Assembly: GCF_001305595.1 (NCBI RefSeq)
Contig: NZ_CP012406.1
Span: 593,501 to 657,500 of the forward strand
Length of the DNA stretch: 64,000 nucleotides
Origin: Azospirillum thiophilum
GTDB taxonomy: Bacteria > Pseudomonadota > Alphaproteobacteria > Azospirillales > Azospirillaceae
Direction: 5' to 3'
The translations under genes and the position numbers were made by a program. Every line of letters begins with the position of its first letter. Within the stretch, counting starts at the first letter, position 1. The notes beneath the pieces were generated by a model. That model saw nothing but the letters and a program-made list of their open reading frames with translations, ran no database searches and had not been told where the DNA came from. Shown here in pieces: positions 50,356 to 59,314 of the stretch.

Positions 50356-51189
50356 ATGGATATCCGCAAGATGCTGGTGCTGACCGGCGACGATCCCGCC
50401 TCCTGCCCGGCGCTGTCGGTTGCGCTCGCGCTCGGCCGCCTGCTCGGGGCCGGGGTGACGGCGCTGCACAGTTCGGTCTGGCGCGAGCCCTCCTGGGTCG
50501 CGGATGCGGCAACCCGGGCGCCGCAGGGGCAGGGGCAGGGGCAGGGGAAGGGGGGGCGGAGGCCGGCGGCGGAGGCGTTGGACGCGGCCTTCCAGGAGCG
50601 TTGCGCCGCCGCCGGCATCGCCGGCACCTGGCTGGAGGACCGCGGCGACCCGGTCGAACGGCTGGCCGCCCACAGCCTCTATGCCGACCTCGTGGTGGCG
50701 GAGCGCGGCAACCCGGCGGTCATCGACGGCACCCTGACGGCGCCGGAGGCGGGGCGGCTGGCCCTGACGGTCGCCCCGTCGCTGCTGATCGTCCCGCCCG
50801 GCTACGGCCGCGAGTTCGCGCCCGGCCGGGTGCTGGTGGCGTGGAACCGGCGGCGCGAGGCGGCGCGGGCGATCCGCGGCGCGCTGCCGCTGCTGTGCCG
50901 GGCGCGGCAGCCGGTGCTGCTGTCGGTCTATCCGCCCGGATGGGATGACCGGCCGGACCAGCGCATCGCCGACCATCTCGCCGCGCACGGGGTGCAGGCC
51001 GACGTGCGCATCAACTTCGCCGCCGAGTTCGAGGCGCCCGGCGCCATCCTGGCCCAGGCGCATGCGCTGGACGCCGACCTGATCGTCATGGGCGCCTACG
51101 GCCATTCGCGCTCGTTCGAAACGGTGCTGGGCGGCGTCACCCGCCACATGCTGGAGAATGCCGACCTGCCGGTCTGGACCTGCCACTGA
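50356..51189 (+). CDS. Universal stress protein, two-domain UspA type
   Basis: A 277-residue protein with two Usp-like folds. The second is clear: GRVLVAWNRRREAARAIRGALPLL at its start and DADLIVMGAYGHSRSFETVLGGVTRHMLENADLPVWT at its end, with the ATP-loop pattern G-x2-G-x9-G-[ST]-like GAYGHSRSFETVLGGVT. The first is degenerate and interrupted by a low-complexity QGQGQGQGKGG stretch from four CAGGGG repeats (50524-50547). It is 31 bases upstream of the PHA synthase-like gene, probably one operon, and divergent from the P-type ATPase gene. Confidence 0.88.
   Translation: MDIRKMLVLTGDDPASCPALSVALALGRLLGAGVTALHSSVWREPSWVADAATRAPQGQGQGQGKGGRRPAAEALDAAFQERCAAAGIAGTWLEDRGDPVERLAAHSLYADLVVAERGNPAVIDGTLTAPEAGRLALTVAPSLLIVPPGYGREFAPGRVLVAWNRRREAARAIRGALPLLCRARQPVLLSVYPPGWDDRPDQRIADHLAAHGVQADVRINFAAEFEAPGAILAQAHALDADLIVMGAYGHSRSFETVLGGVTRHMLENADLPVWTCH
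50524..50547 (+). repeat. CAGGGG hexanucleotide tandem repeat in the UspA gene
   Basis: Four perfect copies of CAGGGG, encoding (QG)n in frame. It lies between the two Usp folds. Confidence 0.8.
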
Positions 51190-51220
51190 CGCGCACATCC
51201 TCATCCCAAGGAGAAGAGCC

Positions 51221-53116
51221 ATGGCGATGGCCGAGCTCGAAACCGTCCCGGCGGCCACCCTTGCCGCCGTACCGTCCGCCGCAATTCCGCCGGCCGCAAT
51301 TCCGCCCGCCCGCCCGCCGTCCGAACCGGCCGGCCATGGCGCAGGCGAGCTGCGCAGCCCGGCCTACGGCTTTCCCTATCTGCCCTTCAGCGGCGAGATC
51401 CTCGACCGGCTGGTCCATGCCTGGCAGGGACGCTTCACCCTGTCGGTGTCGCCGGCGGCGGTGGCGCTGGCCTTCGCCGACTGGGCGATGCATCTGGGCA
51501 ACGCGCCGGGCAAGCAGGCGATGCTGGCCGACAAGGCGATGCGCAAGCTGGTGCGGCTGGCGGTCTATGCCGGCGCCGCGGCGATCGACCGCGACACCCC
51601 GCCCTGCATCGAGCCGCTGCCGGGAGACCGCCGCTTCGCCGATCCGGACTGGCGGCTGTTCCCCTATGCGCTCCATGCCCAGTCCTTCCTGCTGGCGCAG
51701 CAGTGGCTGCACAACGCGACCACCGGCGTCCCCGGCCTGTCGCAGGCGGACGCCCGCATCGTGCCCTTCGTCGCCCGCCAGATCCTGGACGTCTTCGCCC
51801 CGTCCAACACCCCCTTCACCAACCCGGAGATCCTGCGCGCCGCCATCGCCACCGGCGGGATGAACTTCGCCCAAGGCATGGCGAACTGGGCGGAGGACGT
51901 GCTGCGGCTGGCGACCGGGCGGCGGGCCGTGGGGGTGGACAGGTTCCAGGTCGGCCGCGACGTGGCGGTGACGCCGGGCAGCGTCGTCTTCCGCAACGAG
52001 CTGATGGAGCTGATCCAGTACGCCCCCGCCACCCCGTCGGTCCATGCCGAGCCGGTGCTGATCGTGCCGGCCTGGATCATGAAATATTATATCCTCGACC
52101 TGTCGCCGGAGAATTCGCTGGTCCGCCATCTGGTCGGGCGCGGCTTCACCGTCTTCATGGTCTCCTGGCGCAATCCGGGACCGGAGATGCGGGACACCGG
52201 CTTCGACGATTACCGGCGGCTGGGGGTGATGGCGGCGCTCGACGCCATAGACGCGATCTGTGGAACCGGAGGAGCGCCGCCGCCGGTGCATGCCTGCGGC
52301 TATTGCCTGGGCGGCACGCTGCTGGCCATCGCGGCGGCGGCGATGGCGCGCGACGGCGACGCGCGGCTGAAGACGGTGACGCTGCTGGCCGCCCAGACCG
52401 ACTTCACGGAAGCCGGCGAGCTGATGCTGTACATCAACGAAAGCCAGGTCGCCTATCTGGAGGACGTCATGTGGCAGTCGGGGTATCTCGACACCGGGCA
52501 GATGTCGGGCGCCTTCCAGATGCTGCGGTCGAACGACCTGATCTGGTCGCAGGCGGTTCGGCAGTATCTGCGCGGCGAGCGGCCGGAGATCACCGACCTG
52601 ATGGCGTGGAACGCCGACGGCACGCGGTTGCCCTTCCGGATGCATTCCGAATACATGCGCCGGCTGCTGCTGGGCAACGAGCTGTCGGAAGGGCGCTACC
52701 GGGTGGAGGGGCGGCCGGTGGCGCTGTCCGACATCCGGGCGCCGATCTTCGCCGTCGGCACGCTGCGCGACCATGTCGCGCCCTGGCGCTCGGTCTACAA
52801 GATCAATTTGCAGATCGATACGCAGAGCGTGTTCCTGCTGACCGACGGCGGCCACAATGCCGGCATCGTCGCCGGCCCCGACCGTCCCGACCGCCGTTAC
52901 CGCATGGGCATGCGCGGGCCGGACGACCGTTACGTCGACCCCGACCTGTGGCTGGAGTCCACGCCCGCCCGCAGCGGCTCGTGGTGGCCGGCCTGGACCG
53001 GCTGGCTGGAAAGCCGGTCCGCGGCGGCGACGGTGGAGGCGCGCGCCGTCGGCGCGGCGGAGCGCGGCTACCCGCCGCTGTGCCCGGCACCGGGGCGGTA
53101 TGTGCTGGAGGGGTGA
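51221..53116 (+). CDS. Poly(3-hydroxyalkanoate) synthase-like protein (PhaC class I/II fold)
   Basis: A 631-residue protein with a PhaC_N domain (about 120-290) and an alpha/beta hydrolase core. The lipase-like box GYCLGGT has Cys362 in place of serine, as required for PHA synthases. Asp517 (GTLRDHVAPW) and His545 (DGGHNAGIV) complete the triad. LIVPAWIMKYYILDLSPENSLVRHLVGRG and FMVSWRNPG are diagnostic. The N-terminal 40 residues are low-complexity (AAIPPAAIPPARPP). It would polymerise hydroxyacyl-CoA into storage granules. ATG 51221 follows AAGGAGAAGAG. Its partnership with UspA and the P-type ATPase rather than phaA/phaB suggests stress-linked expression (inference). Confidence 0.9.
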   Translation: MAMAELETVPAATLAAVPSAAIPPAAIPPARPPSEPAGHGAGELRSPAYGFPYLPFSGEILDRLVHAWQGRFTLSVSPAAVALAFADWAMHLGNAPGKQAMLADKAMRKLVRLAVYAGAAAIDRDTPPCIEPLPGDRRFADPDWRLFPYALHAQSFLLAQQWLHNATTGVPGLSQADARIVPFVARQILDVFAPSNTPFTNPEILRAAIATGGMNFAQGMANWAEDVLRLATGRRAVGVDRFQVGRDVAVTPGSVVFRNELMELIQYAPATPSVHAEPVLIVPAWIMKYYILDLSPENSLVRHLVGRGFTVFMVSWRNPGPEMRDTGFDDYRRLGVMAALDAIDAICGTGGAPPPVHACGYCLGGTLLAIAAAAMARDGDARLKTVTLLAAQTDFTEAGELMLYINESQVAYLEDVMWQSGYLDTGQMSGAFQMLRSNDLIWSQAVRQYLRGERPEITDLMAWNADGTRLPFRMHSEYMRRLLLGNELSEGRYRVEGRPVALSDIRAPIFAVGTLRDHVAPWRSVYKINLQIDTQSVFLLTDGGHNAGIVAGPDRPDRRYRMGMRGPDDRYVDPDLWLESTPARSGSWWPAWTGWLESRSAAATVEARAVGAAERGYPPLCPAPGRYVLEG

Positions 53117-53254
53117 GCGTTCCGGGCAGGGGGGCGGCGGTCTTTCTGCGCCATTGGGCGATCGGGGTATGGCAAATCTCCGGCTTGCGCCATCCGGGGC
53201 GGTCCATACACTCCGCACGACTACGAATTTGGGTCGGACAAGGCGGCGCGGCGA

Positions 53255-56200
53255 GTGGATCCCAGCACACAAGCACAGAATGACGGTGTAGCCGGCGACG
53301 GTCCGGCCGCCGCGGCGGTGATCGGGGCGCCGGACGGCGCCGGTCCGGGGTTTCTCGCCGGCGGGGGGGAACTCGGCGCATTGATGCGCGCCCATGACTG
53401 GGAGGCGACGCCGCTCGGCCCGCCCGACGGCTGGCCACAGAGCCTGAAGACCGCGGTGCGGATCATGCTGACGTCCCGGCAGCCGATCTGGATCGGCTGG
53501 GGACGGGAGCTGACCTATCTCTACAACGATCCCTACAAGTCGATCATCGGTGGCAAGCATCCCCGGGCGCTCGGCCTGCCGACCTCCACGGTCTGGAGCG
53601 AGATCTGGGCCGACATCGATCCGCTGCTGACGACGGCCATGACGGGGGTGGAGGGAACCTACGTCGAAGACCAGCTCCTCATCATGGAGCGCAACGGCTA
53701 TCCGGAGGAGACCTACTACACCTTCTCCTACAGCCCGATTCCCGACGATGACGGCAGCCCGGGCGGGATCATCTGCGCCAACACCGACGTCACGGAACGG
53801 ATCATCGGCGAACGCCAGCTCGCCCTGCTGCGCGAGTTGGCCGCGCGCACCTCGCGTGCCCAGACCTGGCAGGAGGTCTGCGGCCGGAGCGCCGAGGCGC
53901 TGGCGACCGACCCGAAGGACGTGGCGTTCGCCCTGATCTATCTGGCGGAACCGGGCAGCGCCGAGTTCGCGCTCGCCGCCGCCACCGGCATCGCCGCCGG
54001 ACATCCCGCCGCCCCGGAGATGCTGGCGGCGGATGCGCCGGTATGGCCGCTGGTCGATCCGGCCACCGGCCCCGCGCATATCCCCGACCTGCGCGCCCTG
54101 GCCGCAGGCCCCCTGCCGGACAGCGTGTGGAACCGCCCGGCGACGCAGGCGGTCGTGCTGCCGCTGCCGGCCAGCGGCGAAACCGGCCGGTCGGGCCTGC
54201 TGGTCGTCGGGCTCAACCCGTACCGCCTGTTCGACGACGGGTATCGCCGCTTCCTGGGTCTGATCGCCGGGCAGGTCGCCGCCGCCATCGCCAATGCCGA
54301 GAGCTATGAGGCGGAGCGCCGCCGGGCCGAGGCGCTTGCCGAGATCGACCGCGCCAAGACCGCCTTCTTCTCCAACGCCAGCCACGAGTTCCGCACGCCG
54401 CTGACCCTGATGCTGGGTCCGCTGGAGGAGATGCTGCACGGGCCGGCCCCGCAGGCCGGCCGCTCCGTCACCGTTTCCCGCGACGAGCTGGAGATGGTGC
54501 AGCGCAACGGCCAGCGGCTGTTGCGGCTGGTCAACGCGCTGCTCGACTTCTCGCGGATCGAGGCGGGACGGATGCGCGCCAGCTTCGCGCCCGTCGATCT
54601 TGCCGCCTATACCGCCGATCTGGCGAGCAGCTTCCGCTCGGCGATGGACAAGGCCGGGCTCGCCTACCGGATCGACTGCCCGGCCCTGCCCGAACCGGTC
54701 TGGATCGATCGCGACCTGTGGGAGAAGATCGTTCTCAACCTGATCTCCAACGCCTTCAAATATACCCTGCGGGGCGAGGTCGCGGTGACGCTGGAGGCCA
54801 CCCGCGGGGCTGCCGTGCTGAAGGTCCGCGACACCGGGACCGGCATCCCCGAAGCCGAGCTGGACCGCGTGTTCGACCGCTTCCACCGGATCGACGGGCA
54901 GGTCGGGCGCACCCATGAGGGAACCGGGATCGGGCTGGCGCTGGTCAAGGATCTGACCGCGGTCCATGGCGGCGCCGTCCGGGTCGAGAGCCGCGTCGGC
55001 GAGGGGACGGTCTTCACGGTCTCCCTGCCGTTCGGCAGGGCGCATCTGGCGGCGGCCGATACCGATACCGATGGCGGGACGGCGCAGGCGCCCACCGCCA
55101 CCCGCGCCGAACTCTTCGTCTCCGAGGCGCTGCGCTGGCTGCCCGAAGCGGAAGCGGCGGCGCCCGCCGGCAGGCCGGCGGATGCGGCAGCTGCTGCGGC
55201 TGCGGCGGCATCCGACCGGGCGCAGGGCGAGACCATCGTGCTCGCCGACGACAATGCCGACATGCGCGGCTATGTCGAACGGCTGCTGGCCGGGGCCGGC
55301 TACCGGGTGGTGGCGGTTGGCGACGGGCGGTCCGCCGTGGCCGCCGTCCGCGCCGTCCGGCCCGACCTCGTGCTGTCCGACGTGATGATGCCCCACCTCG
55401 ACGGGTTCGGCGTGATCGACGCCCTGCGCCGCGACCCCGACACCCGCGACCTGCCGATCATCCTGCTGTCGGCGCGCGCCGGCGAGGAGTCGGCCATCGA
55501 CGGGTTGCAGGCCGGAGCGGACGATTACGTGGCCAAGCCCTTCAGCGCCCGCGAACTGATCGCGCGGGTGGAGGGGTCGCTGCGTCTGGCCCGGCTGCGC
55601 CGGGAAACCAGCGCCATGCTGCGCGCGGCGAACGAGGAGCTGGAGCGGCGGGTGGCCGAGCGGACGCGCGAGCTCAACCAGGTCTGGCGCAATTCCCGCG
55701 ACCTGCTGGCCGTGATGGGAACCGACGGCCTCTACCGGGCGGTCAACCCGGCCTGGACCGAGATTCTCGGCTATCGGCCGGACGAGATGGTCGGGTGCAG
55801 CTTCCGGCAGTTCGTCTGGCCGGAGGATCTGGAATGGACCCAGGGCGGGCACGAGGATGCGGTCACGCGCACCCTGACCAACTTCGAGAACCGCTTCCGG
55901 CACAGGGACGGCACGCCGCGCTGGATTTCCTGGCACAGCTCGGTGGAAGGCGATCTGGTCTATGCCTACGGCCGCCACGTCACGGCGGAGAAGGAGCAGG
56001 CGGATGCGTTGCGCCAGACCGAGGAACAGCTGCGCCGGGCCCAGAAGATGGAGGCGGTCGGGCAGCTCACCGGCGGCGTCGCCCACGACTTCAACAATCT
56101 TCTCCAGGTGATCGGCGGCAACCTGCAACTGCTCGCCAACGAGGTGGGCGGCAACCCGCGGGCGGCGGACCGGGTGCGCAACGCGCTGAGCGGCGTGTCG

Positions 56201-57640
56201 CGCGGCGCCAAGCTCGCCTCGTCCCTGCTGGCCTTCGCCCGGCGCCAGCCTCTGGAGCCGCGGGTGGTCAATCTGGGCCGGCTGATCCGCGGCCTCGATG
56301 ACATGCTGCGCCGGGCGCTGGGTGAGGAGATCAGGATCGAGGTGATCAGCGGCGGCGGGCTGTGGAACACGGTCGTCGATCCGACCCAGGTGGAGAACGC
56401 CGTGCTCAACCTGGCCATCAACGCCCGCGACGCGATGAACGGCAACGGCCAGCTGACGATCGAGGCCGGCAATGCCGAGCTGGACGAGGCCTATGCCGCC
56501 CGGCACAGCGACGTGCAGGCCGGCCAGTATGTGATGCTGGCGGTGACCGACACCGGCAGCGGCATGCCGCCCGAGGTGCAGGAGCGGGCGTTCGACCCCT
56601 TCTTCACCACCAAGCCGGAGGGGCACGGCACCGGCCTCGGGCTCAGCATGGTCTATGGCTTCGTCAAGCAGTCGGGCGGGCACATCAAGATCTACAGCGA
56701 GATGGGGCACGGAACGACGATCCGCCTCTATCTGCCGCGCACGCAGGACGTCGAGGATCTGCCGGTCGCGGTGGACAGCGCGCCGGTCGGCGGCGGCAGC
56801 GAGACCGTGCTGGTGGTGGAGGACGACGAGGAGGTCCGCCAGACGGTGATCGCCATGCTGGCCGACCTCGACTACCGCGTGCTGCAGGCGCGCGACGCGC
56901 AGAGCGCGCTGGCGATCCTGGAGAGCGGCGTTCCGATCGACCTGCTGTTCACCGACGTGGTGATGCCCGGACCGCTGCGCAGCCCGGAGCTGGCGCGCAA
57001 GGCGCTGGAGCGCCTGCCCAACCTGGCCGTCCTGTTCACCTCCGGCTACACGCAGAACGCGATCGTCCATGGCGGCCGGCTGGACCCCGGCGTGGAGCTG
57101 CTGAGCAAGCCCTATAGCCGCGACGTCCTCGCCCGCAAGATCCGGCAGGTGCTGAACGGCCGCAAGCCGGAGCCGGAGCCGGCGCCTCCCGCCCGCACCG
57201 TGCCGGGGACGGCTCCCGCCGGGGTGTCGGGGGATGCATCAGGCGAGGCGCTGATCGGAAGCCTGACGGTTCTCCTGGTCGAGGACGATGCCCTGATCCG
57301 CATGTCGGTCGCCGAGATTCTGGCCGACCTCGGCCATCGGGTGCTGGAGGCCGAAGGGGTGGAGGAGGCGCTGCGCATCGTCGGGGCGGGGGAGGGCTTC
57401 GACCTGCTGTTCACCGACCTGACCCTGCCCGACGGGCGCGGGGAGGATCTGGCGGCGGAGCTGAGGCGGCGCATGCCGGGACTTCCGGTGGTGTTCGCGT
57501 CCGGCCGGATGGTGCTGAACGATGCGGAGATCGCGGCGTTCGGCGGGAAGGCCTTCCATTTGCAGAAGCCCTATGACCTGCCGGCCCTGGAACGCGCGAT
57601 CCTCGCGGCGACGGCACCAGCGACGGCAAGGGGGCGGTGA
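53255..57640 (+). CDS. Multi-domain hybrid sensor kinase with two kinase cores and three receiver domains
   Basis: A 1461-residue soluble signalling protein. The order is: N-terminal PAS-like module (about 35-185; WEATPLGPPDGWPQSLKTAV), GAF (about 190-360), first HisKA with His377 (SNASHEFRTPL) and ATPase domain, receiver 1 with Asp709, coiled coil (about 790-815), PAS (about 820-930), second kinase core with His944 (GGVAHDFNNLLQVIGG) and ATPase domain, receiver 2 with Asp1234, receiver 3 with Asp1388. There are no membrane segments. It starts with GTG at 53255, 138 bases after the PHA synthase-like gene. The N-terminal module is shared with the kinase at 60464-63250. The signal is unknown. 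Confidence 0.9.
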   Translation: MDPSTQAQNDGVAGDGPAAAAVIGAPDGAGPGFLAGGGELGALMRAHDWEATPLGPPDGWPQSLKTAVRIMLTSRQPIWIGWGRELTYLYNDPYKSIIGGKHPRALGLPTSTVWSEIWADIDPLLTTAMTGVEGTYVEDQLLIMERNGYPEETYYTFSYSPIPDDDGSPGGIICANTDVTERIIGERQLALLRELAARTSRAQTWQEVCGRSAEALATDPKDVAFALIYLAEPGSAEFALAAATGIAAGHPAAPEMLAADAPVWPLVDPATGPAHIPDLRALAAGPLPDSVWNRPATQAVVLPLPASGETGRSGLLVVGLNPYRLFDDGYRRFLGLIAGQVAAAIANAESYEAERRRAEALAEIDRAKTAFFSNASHEFRTPLTLMLGPLEEMLHGPAPQAGRSVTVSRDELEMVQRNGQRLLRLVNALLDFSRIEAGRMRASFAPVDLAAYTADLASSFRSAMDKAGLAYRIDCPALPEPVWIDRDLWEKIVLNLISNAFKYTLRGEVAVTLEATRGAAVLKVRDTGTGIPEAELDRVFDRFHRIDGQVGRTHEGTGIGLALVKDLTAVHGGAVRVESRVGEGTVFTVSLPFGRAHLAAADTDTDGGTAQAPTATRAELFVSEALRWLPEAEAAAPAGRPADAAAAAAAAASDRAQGETIVLADDNADMRGYVERLLAGAGYRVVAVGDGRSAVAAVRAVRPDLVLSDVMMPHLDGFGVIDALRRDPDTRDLPIILLSARAGEESAIDGLQAGADDYVAKPFSARELIARVEGSLRLARLRRETSAMLRAANEELERRVAERTRELNQVWRNSRDLLAVMGTDGLYRAVNPAWTEILGYRPDEMVGCSFRQFVWPEDLEWTQGGHEDAVTRTLTNFENRFRHRDGTPRWISWHSSVEGDLVYAYGRHVTAEKEQADALRQTEEQLRRAQKMEAVGQLTGGVAHDFNNLLQVIGGNLQLLANEVGGNPRAADRVRNALSGVSRGAKLASSLLAFARRQPLEPRVVNLGRLIRGLDDMLRRALGEEIRIEVISGGGLWNTVVDPTQVENAVLNLAINARDAMNGNGQLTIEAGNAELDEAYAARHSDVQAGQYVMLAVTDTGSGMPPEVQERAFDPFFTTKPEGHGTGLGLSMVYGFVKQSGGHIKIYSEMGHGTTIRLYLPRTQDVEDLPVAVDSAPVGGGSETVLVVEDDEEVRQTVIAMLADLDYRVLQARDAQSALAILESGVPIDLLFTDVVMPGPLRSPELARKALERLPNLAVLFTSGYTQNAIVHGGRLDPGVELLSKPYSRDVLARKIRQVLNGRKPEPEPAPPARTVPGTAPAGVSGDASGEALIGSLTVLLVEDDALIRMSVAEILADLGHRVLEAEGVEEALRIVGAGEGFDLLFTDLTLPDGRGEDLAAELRRRMPGLPVVFASGRMVLNDAEIAAFGGKAFHLQKPYDLPALERAILAATAPATARGR

Positions 57641-57665
57641 CAGGGCGCGGCGGTGACGGCCCGGC

Positions 57666-58064
57666 CTACCGGTCGCGCAGCAAGGCGGCCAGCCTTGCCG
57701 CGCGCGCCGCGTCCGGCAGGGCGAGCAGGTTGCGGGTCTCTTCGCGCACCAGCAGGGCGCCGGCGGCCGGCAGGAGCGCGCGTTTCAGCGCATGCAGGGC
57801 CGGCGACGGAGCCACCAGCATCAGGGAGCCGAACAGGCCGAGCGCCGCCGCCTCGTTGAGGATGCCGGCCACGCCGGGCACCGAGTCCCCGCCGCCGCCG
57901 CCCTCGCCGCAGCGGCACGGCAGCGGTTCGATGGCACCGGGCATGGCGGTACCGGGCATGGCTGCGCCCGGCATGGCGGCCCGGCGGCGGTACAGCCGGG
58001 CGCCGGAGCTGTCGGCCAGCACGATCCAGAGGTCGCCATGTCTGATGTGGCCGTGTCTGCGCAT
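57666..58064 (-). CDS. Host-attachment (AtsE-like) family protein
   Basis: A 132-residue protein that begins with DLWIVLADSSGARLYRRR, the characteristic first strand of the 'protein required for attachment to host cells' family, related to the Rossmann-like release-factor/Dom34 folds. The central MPGAAMPGTAMPGAI stretch comes from 15-base tandem repeats (57931-57975), followed by CRCGEGGGGG. The rest (LFGSLMLVAPSPALHALKRALLPAA) forms the usual core. Family members occur in many plant- and soil-associated proteobacteria; the exact role is unknown. It is 25 bases downstream of the cytochrome gene on the same strand. Confidence 0.7.
   Translation of the reverse strand: MRRHGHIRHGDLWIVLADSSGARLYRRRAAMPGAAMPGTAMPGAIEPLPCRCGEGGGGGDSVPGVAGILNEAAALGLFGSLMLVAPSPALHALKRALLPAAGALLVREETRNLLALPDAARAARLAALLRDR
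57931..57975 (-). repeat. 15-bp tandem repeat inside the host-attachment-like gene
   Basis: Three imperfect units of an ATGGC...CCGGGC motif, encoding MPGA/T repeats in frame on the minus strand. Confidence 0.65.
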
Positions 58065-58088
58065 CGGACGCCCTTCCCGCCCGCATCC

Positions 58089-58466
58089 TCACCGGCCGGC
58101 CAGCCGGTTCAGATAGGCGACCACGTCGTCGATCTCGGCCCGCGTCAGCGACAGGTCGGGCATCGGCGGGTGGGGGTCGTTCAGCCAGGCCCGGACCCAG
58201 CCGGGGCCGCGGCCGGGATCGCGGGCAATGCCGGCCAGCGCCGGGGCGGCGTCGCTGCCGCTCCGGCGGCCTTCCACCATGTGGCAGGAGGCGCACCATT
58301 GCTCCGCGATGCGCCGGCCCGCCTCCGCGTCGGCGGCAGCCGCCGGGCCGGCCGCCGCAACCATCGCCGCAAGCATTGCCGCGATCGTCGCCGCAAGGAT
58401 GGCGGCGGCCGGCGGTGGAACGGTCCGAAGGCGCGGCGGCTGTCCTGCCGGCATCGGGGGGCTCAT
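58089..58466 (-). CDS. Small c-type cytochrome
   Basis: A 125-residue exported protein. The N-terminus up to about residue 45 is a Sec signal (AAILAATIAAMLAAMVAAAGPAAAA). One haem site CASCH follows, and the methionine ligand is probably in PHPPMPDLSLTRAEIDDVVAYLNRL, the normal C-terminal helix of cytochrome c class I. It overlaps the next upstream cytochrome gene by four bases. The pair may shuttle electrons in the periplasm. The neighbouring Fnr-like gene suggests oxygen-dependent expression (inference). Confidence 0.87.
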   Translation of the reverse strand: MSPPMPAGQPPRLRTVPPPAAAILAATIAAMLAAMVAAAGPAAAADAEAGRRIAEQWCASCHMVEGRRSGSDAAPALAGIARDPGRGPGWVRAWLNDPHPPMPDLSLTRAEIDDVVAYLNRLAGR

Positions 58467-58888
58467 GGTTGGTCTTCCTTCAGGGTCAGGAGGTAGGCGA
58501 CGATGTCGTCGGTTTCCCCGCGTGTCAGCCGGATGTTGGGCATCAGCGGATGGGACGTGCGCAGGTAGCTGCGCAGCGCCAGTTCGGTCATCGCGGGATC
58601 CTGCATCCGCTCGACGAGATCGGGGCCGGCCAGATCGGAGCCGGCCGGATCGGGACCGGCCGGATCGGGACCGGAAAGACCGTCGGGGCCGGTCGTCCGG
58701 CCGGGCGCCACGATATGGCAGTCACCGCACAGCGCCAGCGCCAGCGACCGGCCGTCGACCGCGCTCGCCGATCCGTCCGGCGTGCGCGGCCCGGCCGCCG
58801 CCGCGCCCAGGGCGAGGGGCAGGCCGGCAGCCAGCAGGGTCGCCAGCAGGAGGGTCGGCGCCCGTCGCATCGCCGGCCGATCCGGCAT
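58463..58888 (-). CDS. Small c-type cytochrome
   Basis: A 141-residue exported monohaem cytochrome. Signal peptide APTLLLATLLAAGLPLALGAAAA, haem motif CGDCH, and a C-terminal SHPLMPNIRLTRGETDDIVAYLLTLKE with the axial methionine. Between them is a low-complexity GPDPAGPDPAGSDLAGPDL segment encoded by 15-base repeats (58626-58674). The start at 58888 has AGGA before it; 58918 or 58870 are alternatives. Similar C-terminal helices in this and the adjacent cytochrome suggest a local duplication. Confidence 0.85.
   Translation of the reverse strand: MPDRPAMRRAPTLLLATLLAAGLPLALGAAAAGPRTPDGSASAVDGRSLALALCGDCHIVAPGRTTGPDGLSGPDPAGPDPAGSDLAGPDLVERMQDPAMTELALRSYLRTSHPLMPNIRLTRGETDDIVAYLLTLKEDQP
58626..58674 (-). 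repeat. 15-bp tandem repeat inside the cytochrome gene
   Basis: Units CCGGCCAGATCGGAG, CCGGCCGGATCGGGA (twice) and a partial fourth lie head to tail and encode a Gly/Pro/Asp-rich linker between haem site and C-terminal helix. Confidence 0.8.
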
Positions 58889-58904
58889 CCGGTCCTGCCG
58901 GCGC

Positions 58905-59210
58905 TCAGGGCCGCGCATCGCGGGTCTTCCCATGGTGTGTGGCCGCATGCTCCCCGCCCCCATGCTCCTTCAGGAAGTGGCAGAGCGTCAGCGTCAGCAC
59001 GGCGACGCGCTCCCGCTGTCCATGCGCCCGGGCCGCGGCGATGTCGTCCTCGATCATCCGGCGGATTTCGCGCCGGCCGTCCCTGGTGGCGTCCAGGTAA
59101 TTGCCCAACTCGGCGGCGACGATCTCGGGCAGATGCTCATGCTCCGCGATCGCGTCGATCTCCTCACGGGTCAGCCCGCTCAGTCCGATGCAGTCCTCGA
59201 TGGTGATCAT
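58905..59210 (-). CDS. Conserved small protein of unknown function
   Basis: A 101-residue, mainly helical, acidic protein that starts MITIEDCIGLSGLTREEIDAI. It has an EHEHLPEIVAAELGNYLDA segment and a His-rich tail (CHFLKEHGGGEHAATHHGKT). The start at 59210 has a good GGGAGG site. There is no signal peptide or membrane segment. I do not recognise a named family. It is the first gene of a minus-strand run that continues with two cytochromes and the host-attachment-like protein. The His-rich end might bind metal, but that is a guess. Confidence 0.7.
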   Translation of the reverse strand: MITIEDCIGLSGLTREEIDAIAEHEHLPEIVAAELGNYLDATRDGRREIRRMIEDDIAAARAHGQRERVAVLTLTLCHFLKEHGGGEHAATHHGKTRDARP

Positions 59211-59314
59211 GGCCGTGCCCTCCCTTTCGGGACAGTTTATGCCGCGGGCGGCGGCGCCCATTAACCTGCATCAAGAGAAGGCCGGGGGAGGTCCGAAAGG
59301 GTCCGACCCACCCC

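Noticed and set aside
51137..57070. A 1977-codon open frame on the minus strand opposite the PHA synthase-like and hybrid kinase genes
   Set aside because: It is antisense to two well-supported genes, has Arg/Gln/His/Gly-rich low-complexity translation and no family motif. Long antisense frames are expected at this GC content.
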